Assembly: GCA_002698425.1 (NCBI GenBank)
Contig: NZXU01000105.1
Location: 1 to 29,887, forward strand
Direction of reading: 5' to 3'
Length of the DNA stretch: 29,887 nt
Source: Ahrensia sp.
Lineage (GTDB): Bacteria; Pseudomonadota; Alphaproteobacteria; Rhizobiales; Rhizobiaceae
Positions 22,292 through 29,887 of this stretch are shown piece by piece. A program made the position numbers and the translations under genes. A model generated the notes under the pieces. The model was not told where the DNA came from. It worked only from the letters and a program-made list of their open reading frames with translations, and did not search any database. Position 1 is the stretch's first letter, and each line of letters starts with the position of its first letter.

Positions 22292-22954
22292 TCAGTAGTT
22301 ATGCTCCACCGGAAGCCCGGCCGCTCGCCACTCGGGTAGACCGTCCTCAAGGCGCCGTACCGTGAAGCCGCGGGCGCGCAGGGCGGCAACGGCCTCAAAA
22401 GACAGCACACACCACGGACCGCGGCAATAGGCGACGATCTCGTGATCCTGATCGAGTTCGGTCAGTCGTTCCTCCAGTTCGCTTAGTGGAATGTTGATGG
22501 CGCCGGGAACGTGTCCGACCGCGAATTCGTCTGGCGGGCGGACATCGAGCACGGTGATCAGATCATCGCGCGTTCTTTGGAGAAGTTCTTCGCGCGATAC
22601 CGGTTCCATGCTGTCACGGTCATCGAAATAGGTCCGCCTGATGCGGTCGACCTCGGCGAGATTGCGCTCCGCGATGCCGGAAAGTGCTGCGATCAGCCCG
22701 AGCACACCTTCATCGGCGAGCCGGTAGAGCACGAACTTGCCGTCCCGGCGCGAAGCGACCAGTCCGGCGCGTCTCAATTGCTGCAAATGCTGCGAGGCAT
22801 TGGCGATCGACAGGCCGACGCGCTCGGCCAGCGCGTCCACGCCGCGTTCACCCTGGGCCAGATGTTCTAGGATTTCCAAGCGATGCTGCGAGCCGAGCGC
22901 GCGGGCGATGGAAGCGAACTCGGCATAAAGCGCCTGTTTTGGACCGATTGACAT
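22292..22954 (-). CDS. ArsR-type regulator fused to a rhodanese domain
   Basis: This 220-residue protein has two domains. Residues 1-105 are an ArsR/SmtB winged helix (HRLEILEHLAQGERGVDALA, LSIANASQHLQQLRRAGLV) without the metal-binding CVC motif. Residues 115-220 are a rhodanese domain with the active-site loop AYCRGPWCVLSFEAV, where C177 is the likely catalytic cysteine and C182 lies nearby. The design suggests a sensor of persulfide or sulfur transfer through cysteine chemistry, controlling the divergent genes at 23054. A 7-bp palindrome sits between the two start codons. Confidence 0.88.
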   Translation of the reverse strand: MSIGPKQALYAEFASIARALGSQHRLEILEHLAQGERGVDALAERVGLSIANASQHLQQLRRAGLVASRRDGKFVLYRLADEGVLGLIAALSGIAERNLAEVDRIRRTYFDDRDSMEPVSREELLQRTRDDLITVLDVRPPDEFAVGHVPGAINIPLSELEERLTELDQDHEIVAYCRGPWCVLSFEAVAALRARGFTVRRLEDGLPEWRAAGLPVEHNY

Positions 22955-22976
22955 TTCCAGAAGCCTGATATTTTAT

Positions 22977-22998
22977 CATTCAAGCGATTGATTGAATG
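22977..22998. promoter_or_regulatory. Candidate operator of the ArsR-rhodanese regulator
   Basis: CATTCAA-N8-TTGAATG is a perfect inverted repeat in the 99-bp divergent intergenic space. It is 22 bases upstream of the regulator start and about 55 bases upstream of the sterol-desaturase start, so it could control both directions. Confidence 0.55.
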
Positions 22999-23053
22999 TA
23001 ATCGACCCAAACGGAGTTGGCAAGTCCCTCTCACATCCGGCAAACGGCATCCA

Positions 23054-23899
23054 ATGACTGACCTTATTCTGACAAACGAACCGCTGATCCGGATGTCCTT
23101 TTTTCTTGGAATCCTGCTCGTTATGGCACTTTGGGAAGTTGCGGCGCCCCGCCGCCGACAGGAAATCCCGCGCCTTCTGCGCTGGAGCAGCAATCTCGGC
23201 GTTGTCGTCGTCGACACGCTGATGGTGCGGCTGACCTTTCCGGTCGTCGCCGTCGGGCTGGCGCTGCTGGCGCAGGAGCGCGGCTGGGGCCTGTTCAACG
23301 TTTTCGACGTGCCGGCCTGGGTCGCCTTCGTCGTCTCGATACTGGCGCTCGATCTCGCCATCTATCTGCAGCATGTGATGTTCCATGCGGTGCCGGCGCT
23401 GTGGCGGCTGCATCGAATGCACCATGCCGACCTGGAATTCGACGTGACGACGGGACTGCGTTTTCACCCGGTCGAAATTTTGCTGTCGATGGGCATCAAG
23501 CTCGCCGTGGTCGCGGCGCTCGGGCCGCCGGCCGTTGCGGTGCTGGTCTTCGAGGTGCTCTTGAACGCCACGGCGATGTTCAACCATTCCAACATTCGAA
23601 TTCCTGAAAGCATCGACCGTGTGCTGCGGCTGATCGTGGTGACGCCGGACATGCACCGGATTCACCACTCGATCCATCCGAGCGAGACGAACAGCAATTT
23701 CGGTTTCAACCTGCCGTGGTGGGACCGGCTGCTTGGTACTTATCGGCCGCAGCCGCGGGAAGGCCACGAGGCCATGACCATCGGCATCGAGCAGTTCCGC
23801 ACCCGCCGCGATCTCTGGCTCGACCTGATGTTGATCCAGCCGCTGCGCGGCCCGGCCAGCGGCTATCCGATCAATCGCGAGAAAGGAGACGAGCGGTGA
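23054..23899 (+). CDS. Fatty-acid-hydroxylase/sterol-desaturase family membrane protein
   Basis: This 281-residue integral membrane protein has at least four hydrophobic segments and the three His clusters of the di-iron fatty acid hydroxylase superfamily: QHVMFH (106-111), RLHRMHH (118-124) and HRIHH (201-205). HPVE (138-141) and NHSN (177-180) add the other usual histidines. The substrate is unknown. Relatives often occur beside ArsR-rhodanese regulators in proteobacteria, which suggests a membrane or sulfur-linked oxidation role. It overlaps the next gene in a GTGA, so the two are coupled. The start is the ATG at 23054. An upstream extension has no ribosome site. Confidence 0.85.
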   Translation: MTDLILTNEPLIRMSFFLGILLVMALWEVAAPRRRQEIPRLLRWSSNLGVVVVDTLMVRLTFPVVAVGLALLAQERGWGLFNVFDVPAWVAFVVSILALDLAIYLQHVMFHAVPALWRLHRMHHADLEFDVTTGLRFHPVEILLSMGIKLAVVAALGPPAVAVLVFEVLLNATAMFNHSNIRIPESIDRVLRLIVVTPDMHRIHHSIHPSETNSNFGFNLPWWDRLLGTYRPQPREGHEAMTIGIEQFRTRRDLWLDLMLIQPLRGPASGYPINREKGDER

Positions 23900-24903
23900 A
23901 CGCCCGGCAGGTTCTTCCGCGTCTCGTGCTACTTGCCGGCGTGATAGTGGCCATCATCTGGACGGCCCTCAACCGCGACCGGCTGGACCTGGACGCGCTC
24001 GATGCCTGGCTTTCCGGGCTCGGGTTCGTGGCGCCGCTCGCCTATCTCGGCCTCTTTGCTGCCGGAACAATCGCCTTCCTGCCGGGCGCGCTGTTCGCGC
24101 TCGCGGGCGGCGCCCTGTTCGGACCGGTGTGGGGCTCGCTCCTCAATCTCGTCGGGGCAACGATAGGGGCAAGCTTCGCTTTCCTCATCGCCCGCTATCT
24201 CGCCGGCGGCTGGGTGGCGGCGCGGACCGGCAGACGGCTGAAACGGCTGATCGAAGGCGTCGAGGCGGAAGGCTGGCGCTTCGTCGCCTTCGTGCGGCTC
24301 GTGCCGCTCTTCCCGTTCAATCTGACCAATTACGCGCTCGGTCTCACCCGGATCAACTTCTGGCCCTATTTCATCACCTCGCTTATCGCCATGGCGCCCG
24401 GCGCGATCGCGTATACTTGGCTCGGTCATGCCGGACGTGAGGCGTTTGCCGGCGATGCCTCCGCGATCCGCTACGGCCTGCTTGCGCTCGGACTGCTCGC
24501 GGCCATCGCCTTTCTCCCACGCCTGGTCCGCCGGTTGGGCGCCAACGCGACTATCCGGTGGATCGACGCGGACACTCTGGCCGGCCGGATTCGTGAGGAT
24601 CATGTCGCCGTCGTCGATGTGCGCGGGTCGGACGAGTTCGATGGCGCGCTCGGCCATGTCGCCTCGGCACTCAACCTGCCGCTCGGTGAACTGCCGGATC
24701 GTTTGACCGAGATCAGGGCATCTCGGGACCGGTCCGTCATTCTGGTTTGCAAGACCGACAAACGTTCCGCGGCCGCCGCAGCAATCCTCGGCGATGCCGG
24801 CTTCCGCGATGTCAGCGTTCTGCGCGGTGGCATGGAACATTGGAACCGCGACGGCAAGCCGGTCGAGATCGGCAACAGAGAACGAACCGGCCCAAATAGA
24901 TGA
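23896..24903 (+). CDS. TVP38/DedA-type membrane protein fused to a rhodanese domain
   Basis: This 335-residue protein starts at a GTG overlapping the previous stop. Residues 1-212 form a TVP38/TMEM64 (VTT) domain with about five membrane segments and the motif FALAGGALFGPVWGSLLNLVGATIGA, then FVRLVPLFPFNLTNYALG. Residues 220-325 are a rhodanese domain with VVDVRGSDEF (239-248), the catalytic loop VCKTDKRSA (C285) and GGMEHW. The rhodanese lies in the cytoplasm by topology. It pairs with the ArsR-rhodanese at 22292, so the locus has two sulfurtransferase-type cysteines. The function of the membrane part is unknown. Confidence 0.88.
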   Translation: MNARQVLPRLVLLAGVIVAIIWTALNRDRLDLDALDAWLSGLGFVAPLAYLGLFAAGTIAFLPGALFALAGGALFGPVWGSLLNLVGATIGASFAFLIARYLAGGWVAARTGRRLKRLIEGVEAEGWRFVAFVRLVPLFPFNLTNYALGLTRINFWPYFITSLIAMAPGAIAYTWLGHAGREAFAGDASAIRYGLLALGLLAAIAFLPRLVRRLGANATIRWIDADTLAGRIREDHVAVVDVRGSDEFDGALGHVASALNLPLGELPDRLTEIRASRDRSVILVCKTDKRSAAAAAILGDAGFRDVSVLRGGMEHWNRDGKPVEIGNRERTGPNR

Positions 24904-24948
24904 CCGAACGCAGGTGGCGGACGGCACGACCCACGAAGGAGCAGGAAC

Positions 24949-25311
24949 ATGACAAGAATTTGGATATCAACTGCAGCGGCCGCAGGCGCTATTGCCCTTC
25001 TGCCAGTTGCGGCGTTGGCACAGGCATCTACCGATCCCGATCGCTACGGCTGGGGACCGCATATGATGGGATGGGGTGGCGGATGGTTCGGAATGATCTT
25101 CGGGCCGGTCTTCATGATTCTCGTGCTCGCCCTGGTGATCGCGGTCACGGTTCTACTCGTGCGCTGGTTCGGCGGTCCGTGGCAGGCCACCTCGTCACAG
25201 CCGCCGCAACAGCCGGCTCGCACGCCGCTCGACATCCTCAAGGAGCGCTTCGCGCGCGGCGAGATCGACAAGGAGGAGTTCGAGGAGCGTCGCCGCTTCC
25301 TCGGCGAATGA
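24949..25311 (+). CDS. Small membrane protein with a C-terminal SHOCT domain
   Basis: This 120-residue protein has an N-terminal signal-like segment (to about residue 24), a Gly/Trp/Met-rich stretch (YGWGPHMMGWGGGWFG), one membrane segment (about 43-68) and a SHOCT motif at the end (DILKERFARGEIDKEEFEERRRFL). SHOCT domains are short oligomerisation elements, common in membrane proteins of metal and stress clusters. Its partner is unknown. It is preceded by GGAGCAGG at a good distance. Confidence 0.8.
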   Translation: MTRIWISTAAAAGAIALLPVAALAQASTDPDRYGWGPHMMGWGGGWFGMIFGPVFMILVLALVIAVTVLLVRWFGGPWQATSSQPPQQPARTPLDILKERFARGEIDKEEFEERRRFLGE

Positions 25312-25338
25312 CCCTTATCCATACCGGAAACAACGCTC

Positions 25339-25688
25339 ATGAAAATCCTGTTCATCCTCAACGACCCGCCCTACGGCGCCGAGCGCTGCTACAACGCCCT
25401 TCGCCTTGCCCACACGCTGCTGAAGAAGCACCGGAGGCGGAAATCATCGTCTTCCTGATGGCCGATGCGGTCATCGCCGCGCGCAAGGGCCAGAAGACGC
25501 CGGAAGGCTATTACAACATGGAACGCATGCTGAAACGCGTGCTCGCGAAAGGCACCGTATTACCGTGCGGCACCTGCATGGACGCGCGGGGAATGAACGA
25601 CGACGACGTCATGGGCGGGGCGCGGCGCAGCACCATGGACGAACTGGGGGAAGCGACCCTCGCCGCCGACAAGGTGCTGGTGTTCTGA
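25339..25688 (+). pseudogene. DsrE-family sulfur-relay protein, frameshifted
   Basis: The ATG at 25339 opens MKILFILNDPPYGAERCYNA and LRLAHTLLKK, then the frame fails. One base is missing at about 25422-25431, and the next frame carries APEAEIIVFLMADAVIAARK through CGTCMDARGM to VLVF. Restoring one base gives a 116-residue DsrE protein of normal length. The CGTC segment (LPCGTCMDARGM) holds the cysteine that carries sulfur in DsrE/TusD relatives. It is followed three bases later by the desulfurase, its probable sulfur donor. It is either a real null or a sequencing error. Confidence 0.85.
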
Positions 25689-25691
25689 GCC

Positions 25692-26822
25692 GTGCGGAAA
25701 ATCTATCTCGACTACAACGCCAGCACGCCGATCGCGCCCGAGGTCGCCACAATCATGCGCGACGCGATGGAAGGAGCATTCGGCAATCCGTCCAGCGGCC
25801 ATTGGGCGGGTGCGCCGGCGCGACAGATCGTCGAGACCGCCCGGGGCCATGTGGCGGAGTTTTTCGGCTGCGATCGCCAGGAGGTGGTGTTCACCAGCGG
25901 CGGCAGCGAGGCGAACAATCTTGCGCTCAAGGGTCTGTTCTTTAAGTCCAAGCGGCCGCAGCCCCACTTCATCACCACAAGCGTCGAGCATCCGGCGATC
26001 ACGGCGCCATTGCGCTTTCTGGAACGGCTGGGCGCTACGGTGACCTGGCTGCCGGTCGATGGTACCGGGCGGATCGATCCCGACGACCTGCGGCGCGCGA
26101 TCACATCCGACACGATCCTGATCAACGTCATGCACGCCAACAACGAGGTCGGCACGATCCAGCCCATCGAGGAATGCTCAGTGATTGCGCGCGAACACGG
26201 CATCGCGCTTCACACCGATGCCGCGCAGTCGGTCGGCAAAATCCCGACGCGCGTTGACGAACTCGGCGTCGATCTCCTGACGATCGCCGGGCACAAACTC
26301 TATGCTCCGAAGGGCGTGGGCGCTCTCTATATCCGTGCCGGGACAATCCTTGAGCCGCTGATCCACGGGGCGGGGCATGAAGGCGGCCGGCGCGCCGGCA
26401 CGGAGAGTGCCCTGCTGGCGGCCGCGCTCGGCCAGGCCTGCATCCTCGCGCGCGACCTGTCGCCGATGCGGGAGATTTCGGTTTTGCGCGACCATTTCTG
26501 GACTAGGCTCAAAGAGCATTTCGGGGATGGGATCACGCTCAATGGGCCTGCCGGGGGGCATGTCGGGCACCGGCTGCCGAACACGCTGAATGTCGCCTTC
26601 GCCGGCCAGGTCGGCGCGGACATTCTCGCCGCGGTTCCTGAAATCGCCGCGTCCACCGGCTCGGCCTGCCATTCCGGCCGGGTTGAACTCTCGCCCGTTC
26701 TCGAAGCCATGGACGTGGCGCCGGAAGTGGGCATGGGCGCGATCCGCTTCAGCCTGGGGCGAAATACGACCAGAGAAGAGGTGGATGCGGCCGTCGAGTT
26801 GCTGAGAAACGTCCCAGCTTGA
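25692..26822 (+). CDS. Cysteine desulfurase, IscS/NifS type
   Basis: This 376-residue PLP enzyme removes sulfur from cysteine to form a protein persulfide. It has the N-terminal YLDYNASTPIAPEV, SVEHPAI with H100, the PLP-binding TIAGHKLYAPKG (K202) and the catalytic loop STGSACHSGRVELSP (C326). The start is a GTG at 25692 after GTTCTGAGCC, and no better start is visible. Adjacent to DsrE and downstream of two rhodanese genes, it likely feeds a sulfur relay and not general Fe-S assembly, since no isc or suf scaffold genes lie nearby. A different desulfurase tail at 10316 shows that another such gene was once present. Confidence 0.9.
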   Translation: MRKIYLDYNASTPIAPEVATIMRDAMEGAFGNPSSGHWAGAPARQIVETARGHVAEFFGCDRQEVVFTSGGSEANNLALKGLFFKSKRPQPHFITTSVEHPAITAPLRFLERLGATVTWLPVDGTGRIDPDDLRRAITSDTILINVMHANNEVGTIQPIEECSVIAREHGIALHTDAAQSVGKIPTRVDELGVDLLTIAGHKLYAPKGVGALYIRAGTILEPLIHGAGHEGGRRAGTESALLAAALGQACILARDLSPMREISVLRDHFWTRLKEHFGDGITLNGPAGGHVGHRLPNTLNVAFAGQVGADILAAVPEIAASTGSACHSGRVELSPVLEAMDVAPEVGMGAIRFSLGRNTTREEVDAAVELLRNVPA

Positions 26823-27054
26823 AACCGGGCTAGGCTGTGCTCCAACATAGTGAAAGTATCGAATGACGGCTATCAGTCAGGCTGAAACACTATAAATGAC
26901 AGTATTCAGGTCGTGTCCCCGTCTCTCAGTGGAGATGGACGCGGAGTTCCATAACAAACCTTATGCAACATGCGGAAGGGAAAGGCAGGAAGATGGTCCT
27001 CTCTCACACTTCCATTGCTCGATTCTGACTTTGTTCCGTAGCGGATCCTCCTTT
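26823..27054. other. Spacer between the sulfur locus and traR
   Basis: No gene is recognised. The spacer is lower in GC than its surroundings. In Ti/Ri-type plasmids a small traM gene often lies beyond traR, but no TraM-like frame is visible here. It is the likely edge between the accessory island and the plasmid backbone. Confidence 0.4.
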
Positions 27055-27759
27055 TCAAATAAGCCCAATACGTATCGCCATGGACGCGGCCTGGCGGGTA
27101 TTGGCTGCTCCGAGCTTCTGCGTTGCCGCATCGAGATATGAGCGAACTGAAGAATAGGAGACGCCCACTGTCAGTGCGATATCTGACATTGTCACGCCTT
27201 CCGCAAACCATCTAAGGCATTCTGCCTCCCTTGGCGAAAGACGAATATCGGTTGCTAGAGACACATCCTGGTTCGCGCCGGCGAGCCGCGCATGAACAAA
27301 AGCAACGCAAACTGCCGCGGTCACAGGGTCGACCTTCCGCGCGTCGAGTGGGTCCGCACGGTCAGTAACCAATGTAAAGATCATCCGATTCTTGAAGCCA
27401 ACAGGCACCGATATTGAGAGACCGGACCGAATGCCGAACTCGGCCGCAGCCGCAAACATCTGCGAGACATCGCGCCGGCCCATGCGCCTTGCTTCCGAAG
27501 CGGACCATGTGAAGACCGGGGGGCCATGTTTTGCACGGGTGACGACGGGATCGACATGGAGATAACCGTCGCGGACATACCGCTCCTGCCACTTCTGGGG
27601 ATAATTCGAGACGGCAAAACTCTCTTTTCCGCACAGATGAACATAGGCATAGTAATCGAAACCGGCACCGGATGTGAAATCCCGGAGGGTGCGCCGCGCC
27701 GCAGTATCATCCAGCGGAAGCGAGAGTTTGTCGATCAGACCTATCAGAATATCGTTCAA
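27055..27759 (-). CDS. traR: TraR-like LuxR-family quorum-sensing regulator
   Basis: This 234-residue protein has the same length as Ti-plasmid TraR. The autoinducer-binding domain (1-165) keeps the acyl-homoserine-lactone pocket residues at the TraR positions: Y53, W57, Y61, D70, P71 and W85, with FGIRSGLSISVP after them. The C-terminal GerE helix-turn-helix (about 170-234) reads LSPREAECLRWFAEGVTMSDIA. It should activate conjugation genes on binding a signal. The start appears to be a TTG at 27759. It lies 81 bases beyond trbI on the same strand, as in Ti- and pNGR234a-type plasmids. No tra box is visible in the window. Confidence 0.85.
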   Translation of the reverse strand: MNDILIGLIDKLSLPLDDTAARRTLRDFTSGAGFDYYAYVHLCGKESFAVSNYPQKWQERYVRDGYLHVDPVVTRAKHGPPVFTWSASEARRMGRRDVSQMFAAAAEFGIRSGLSISVPVGFKNRMIFTLVTDRADPLDARKVDPVTAAVCVAFVHARLAGANQDVSLATDIRLSPREAECLRWFAEGVTMSDIALTVGVSYSSVRSYLDAATQKLGAANTRQAASMAIRIGLI

Positions 27760-27840
27760 ATGATTGGCCAGATGAAAGTATAAGGTTTGGTTGACGGATT
27801 TGTAGTCGAAATTTGGGCGGGCAGAAGGCGAAAGCCAAGT

Positions 27841-29145
27841 TTACCGGTAAGCGTTCGGGAAGACGATGTCCTGATCGACCAGGATGTTGAAACGGTATCC
27901 CGGTCGAATTGCGAGGGTCGGCTGGACGTTCATGTTTTTCGACACGGTCTGCTCCGAGATCTGGCTGAAGGTCTCGGCGAAGGAACGGCGCGCGGCATCG
28001 CCGGCGCTGTCCACTGTGGTCGACGTACTGTTGTCGCCAGGGAGCAGCATGTCGGTGCCAGCGCCGATCAGCGCTACCAGGATCGCCGACCCGAAGGTCC
28101 GCAGATAGTGGTTGTCGACCTTGTCGTGGAAACCGCCATAACCCGCGCCATCCGTTCCGGCCATGCCGCCAATCTGCAGGGTCGAGCCGTTCGGAAAGAT
28201 GATGTCGGTCCAGACGACAAGCACCCGGTTCTGGCCGAAGGTGACCTCGGAGTCGTAACGCCCGAACAGCTTCGCGCCCTGCGGGATCAACAGGCGCCGG
28301 CCCGTCGCGCTGTCATAGACATTCTGCGAGACCTGCGCGGTGATCCGGCCGGGAAGATCGGAATTGATGCCGGTAATCAAGGTGGCTGGAATGACCGAGC
28401 CGCGCTTGAGCTCGAACGGCGACATTTGCGGTACGACGGAGTTCGGCAGATAGCCGAGGTCAGCGATGTCCTGGTTGAAGAACTGCTGTTTGGACGCCTG
28501 CCCGTTCGGATCGGCAGCCTGACCGATGCCGGACTGAAGAGCGGCGCTATAGAGATCGAGCGCACTCGCCGGCCGGTTCGCGGTCGTCAGCCCTGTTTGC
28601 GGAGACGTCGGCGTCGCTGCAGCACTCGTGTTTTCGAGGTCCTTCAGGTTGACTGCGATCGGAGAGTCGAAGGCGGCACCTTCAGCTTGAATGCTCGCCA
28701 TTTGCTGCCGCTGGTATTCTCTAAGCACCTGCTCTTGCTGTTCGCGCTGCAGCCGCGCCCGCCACACCTCTTCCGACTCCAGGGTCGGCTGAGGGGCTGT
28801 CACGACGGTCGGCGTGGGTTCAGGCGCTTTCTGAAACGGATTCTCCCTCCGTTCGGGCTCAACGCTTGGTGTTGGCTGGATCACGACGGGCTGCGGCTCG
28901 CCGATGATCCCGTCCGGCACACCTTGCTTCAGGCGCTCGGCGTCGTTGGAAGCGGGCCGCGAAGACGACGGCTCAATCTGCGAGTTGCCACCGAACTGCA
29001 ATCCTCTCGTCGACAGGCCGTAGAAGATCACCGCCAGGAAGGTCACGACCAACAGGATGGCGACGATGACCGGAACGCGATTGAGGCGCCTGATGCGCGG
29101 CCCGTCTTGCGGACCGGCCCCGCCGAGTTTCAGGGTCTCGCTCAT
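27841..29145 (-). CDS. trbI: TrbI, type IV secretion VirB10-like protein
   Basis: This 434-residue protein is of the TrbI/VirB10 family. It has a short cytoplasmic start, one inner-membrane helix (about 25-45, VPVIVAILLVVTFLAVIFYG), a Pro/Gln-rich periplasmic linker (about 60-160) and a conserved C-terminal domain (about 220-430). That domain includes VIPATLITGINSDLPGRITAQV, RLLIPQGAKLFGRYDSEVTFGQNRVLV and GAGYGGFHDKVDNHYLRTFG. It spans the envelope in the mating-pair apparatus. The start at 29145 overlaps the trbH stop in an ATGA. A longer upstream frame is not coding. Genes run trbG-trbH-trbI on the minus strand. Confidence 0.93.
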   Translation of the reverse strand: MSETLKLGGAGPQDGPRIRRLNRVPVIVAILLVVTFLAVIFYGLSTRGLQFGGNSQIEPSSSRPASNDAERLKQGVPDGIIGEPQPVVIQPTPSVEPERRENPFQKAPEPTPTVVTAPQPTLESEEVWRARLQREQQEQVLREYQRQQMASIQAEGAAFDSPIAVNLKDLENTSAAATPTSPQTGLTTANRPASALDLYSAALQSGIGQAADPNGQASKQQFFNQDIADLGYLPNSVVPQMSPFELKRGSVIPATLITGINSDLPGRITAQVSQNVYDSATGRRLLIPQGAKLFGRYDSEVTFGQNRVLVVWTDIIFPNGSTLQIGGMAGTDGAGYGGFHDKVDNHYLRTFGSAILVALIGAGTDMLLPGDNSTSTTVDSAGDAARRSFAETFSQISEQTVSKNMNVQPTLAIRPGYRFNILVDQDIVFPNAYR

Positions 29146-29609
29146 GATGCGGCCTCCGATCCACGCTGCATGACGGACAAGGGGCTGGCCGGCGTCGCGC
29201 CCGTGGCGCTCAGCGTGTACATGCGGGTCAGCTCGACCTGGAGCATCGAGAGCCGCACCAGCACGCCGCCCTCGAAGGGATCGATCGAATAGGCCAGCGG
29301 CGTGACGGCAGCCCCCTCGGCCGCCTGATCGGTGACGACGGCATAGCCCCATTCGCGAAGCGCCGCCTCGAGAGCCGGGCCAAACAGGGCGTCACTGCCG
29401 CGGAGCTCGATCGTGGTCGTGTCCGGCCCGACCTGTTCCGCCAGCCGCCCCACCATGTCGCCGGCGATGGCATTCGCCGATTCCGGCGTCAGCTCCGCCG
29501 TAACTTCGCTCCGGATGAGGCCTGGTCCGCTCATCGTCTGGCACGCAGCCAGCATCGCCATGAGCACCAAGGCGGCCGAGAGACGGAGAAAGGAATTGAC
29601 CGCGCGCAT
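29142..29609 (-). CDS. trbH: TrbH, conjugal transfer lipoprotein
   Basis: This 155-residue protein has a lipoprotein signal (ALVLMAMLAACQ; lipobox Cys at residue 23) and a mixed alpha/beta domain. It is recognised mainly by position between trbG and trbI and by the lipoprotein start, because TrbH sequences are variable. It is thought to act with TrbG and TrbI at the outer membrane of the mating channel. It overlaps trbI by 4 bases. Confidence 0.85.
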   Translation of the reverse strand: MRAVNSFLRLSAALVLMAMLAACQTMSGPGLIRSEVTAELTPESANAIAGDMVGRLAEQVGPDTTTIELRGSDALFGPALEAALREWGYAVVTDQAAEGAAVTPLAYSIDPFEGGVLVRLSMLQVELTRMYTLSATGATPASPLSVMQRGSEAAS

Positions 29610-29613
29610 CGCC

Positions 29614-29887
29614 CTACCCTCCCCGCCGGATCGTGATTTTCTGCTGCTGGCGGCCGACGCCGGAGACCAGGATCGCCCGATCGATGTTGTAGTCGACGAC
29701 CATCATCGCGCCGTTCATGCGGTAGTTGACGATGCGGTTCTCGCCACCGGAAACAACAAAGAGGACCGGGGCCTCCTGCCCTGACAACGAGGACGGAAAC
29801 TGAATGTAGGTTTTCATGCCGTCGCCGTAGATCCGTGTCGGCCGCCAGCGCGCCGCGCCACTCATATGAAACGCGAAGTCGAGCTGA
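29614..29887 (-). CDS. trbG: TrbG, VirB9-like conjugal transfer protein, partial
   Basis: Only the C-terminal part is in the window. The frame is open at the right edge ([16 protein letters not shown] then [15 protein letters not shown]) and ends at a stop near 29614, 4 bases before trbH. The [14 protein letters not shown] and [20 protein letters not shown] segments are typical of the CagX/VirB9/TrbG outer-membrane channel component. The start lies outside the window. Confidence 0.9.
   Translation of the reverse strand, partial: QLDFAFHMSGAARWRPTRIYGDGMKTYIQFPSSLSGQEAPVLFVVSGGENRIVNYRMNGAMMVVDYNIDRAILVSGVGRQQQKITIRRGG

Noticed and set aside
27787..29292. A 501-codon plus-strand frame opposite trbI
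   Set aside because: The minus strand carries a clear TrbI. The plus frame has biased composition and no family features.
1..29887. CRISPR arrays, tRNA and rRNA genes, replication origin
   Set aside because: No regularly spaced repeats, cloverleaf-like sequence, rRNA segments or rep genes were seen in the window.

Overview
The window looks like an accessory region of a large conjugative plasmid from a Rhizobiales-type alphaproteobacterium. The evidence is the high GC content, the tail of a Ti/Ri-type trb conjugation operon (trbG-trbH-trbI) followed by a traR-like quorum-sensing regulator, the alphaproteobacterial aioXSRBA gene order, and several insertion sequences. No species is claimed.

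Layout. (1) 1-2383: two IS3-family elements. An apparently intact copy (142-1464) abuts a second copy that has lost one end, and that second copy ends inside a cytochrome c' gene. (2) 2384-9722: a copper/periplasmic redox cluster. It holds a cytochrome c' remnant, an in-frame fusion of a dihaem cytochrome c to a multicopper oxidase, a small exported Cys-containing protein, two YkuD L,D-transpeptidases flanking a DUF411 metal-binding protein, a cytochrome c gene broken by an amber codon, a CueO-like multicopper oxidase, a methyltransferase remnant and a His/Met-rich exported protein. (3) 9789-11180: a scar of a Crp/Fnr regulator without its DNA-binding end, a cysteine-desulfurase tail and a truncated IS110 transposase read in one frame with that tail. 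(4) 11197-12868: an arsR-permease-thiol redox protein operon on the minus strand, with a readable promoter, an ArsR-type palindrome and a perfect FNR/FixK-type box. (5) 12983-21713: the arsenite oxidation locus aioX-aioS-aioR, a sigma-54 promoter with two upstream AioR-type sites, aioB-aioA, an intrinsic terminator, then moeA and a nitroreductase. (6) 21714-22291: decayed DNA with remnants of YnfA and a cation-efflux protein. (7) 22292-26822: an ArsR-rhodanese regulator divergent from a sterol-desaturase-like membrane protein, a TVP38-rhodanese fusion, a SHOCT protein, a frameshifted DsrE protein and a cysteine desulfurase. This looks like a persulfide/sulfur-handling locus. (8) 27055-29887: traR and trbI-trbH-trbG on the minus strand.

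How the parts may work together. AioX binds As(III) in the periplasm and signals through AioS/AioR with sigma-54 to make the Mo/Fe-S arsenite oxidase AioBA, which oxidises As(III) to As(V). MoeA supplies molybdenum cofactor. The arsR operon handles arsenic or thiol stress at the membrane. The copper cluster supplies periplasmic copper oxidation and cell-wall crosslinking. The conjugation genes explain how the load could move. Several genes (cytochrome c', cytochrome c, Crp, methyltransferase, DsrE, YnfA, efflux protein) are broken, so the island has been assembled and pruned by IS elements and short-homology deletions.

The parts most worth a second look are the cytochrome-multicopper oxidase chimera, the layered arsR/aioX regulatory region, the paired AioR sites, the L,D-transpeptidase/copper association and the ArsR-rhodanese sulfur locus.
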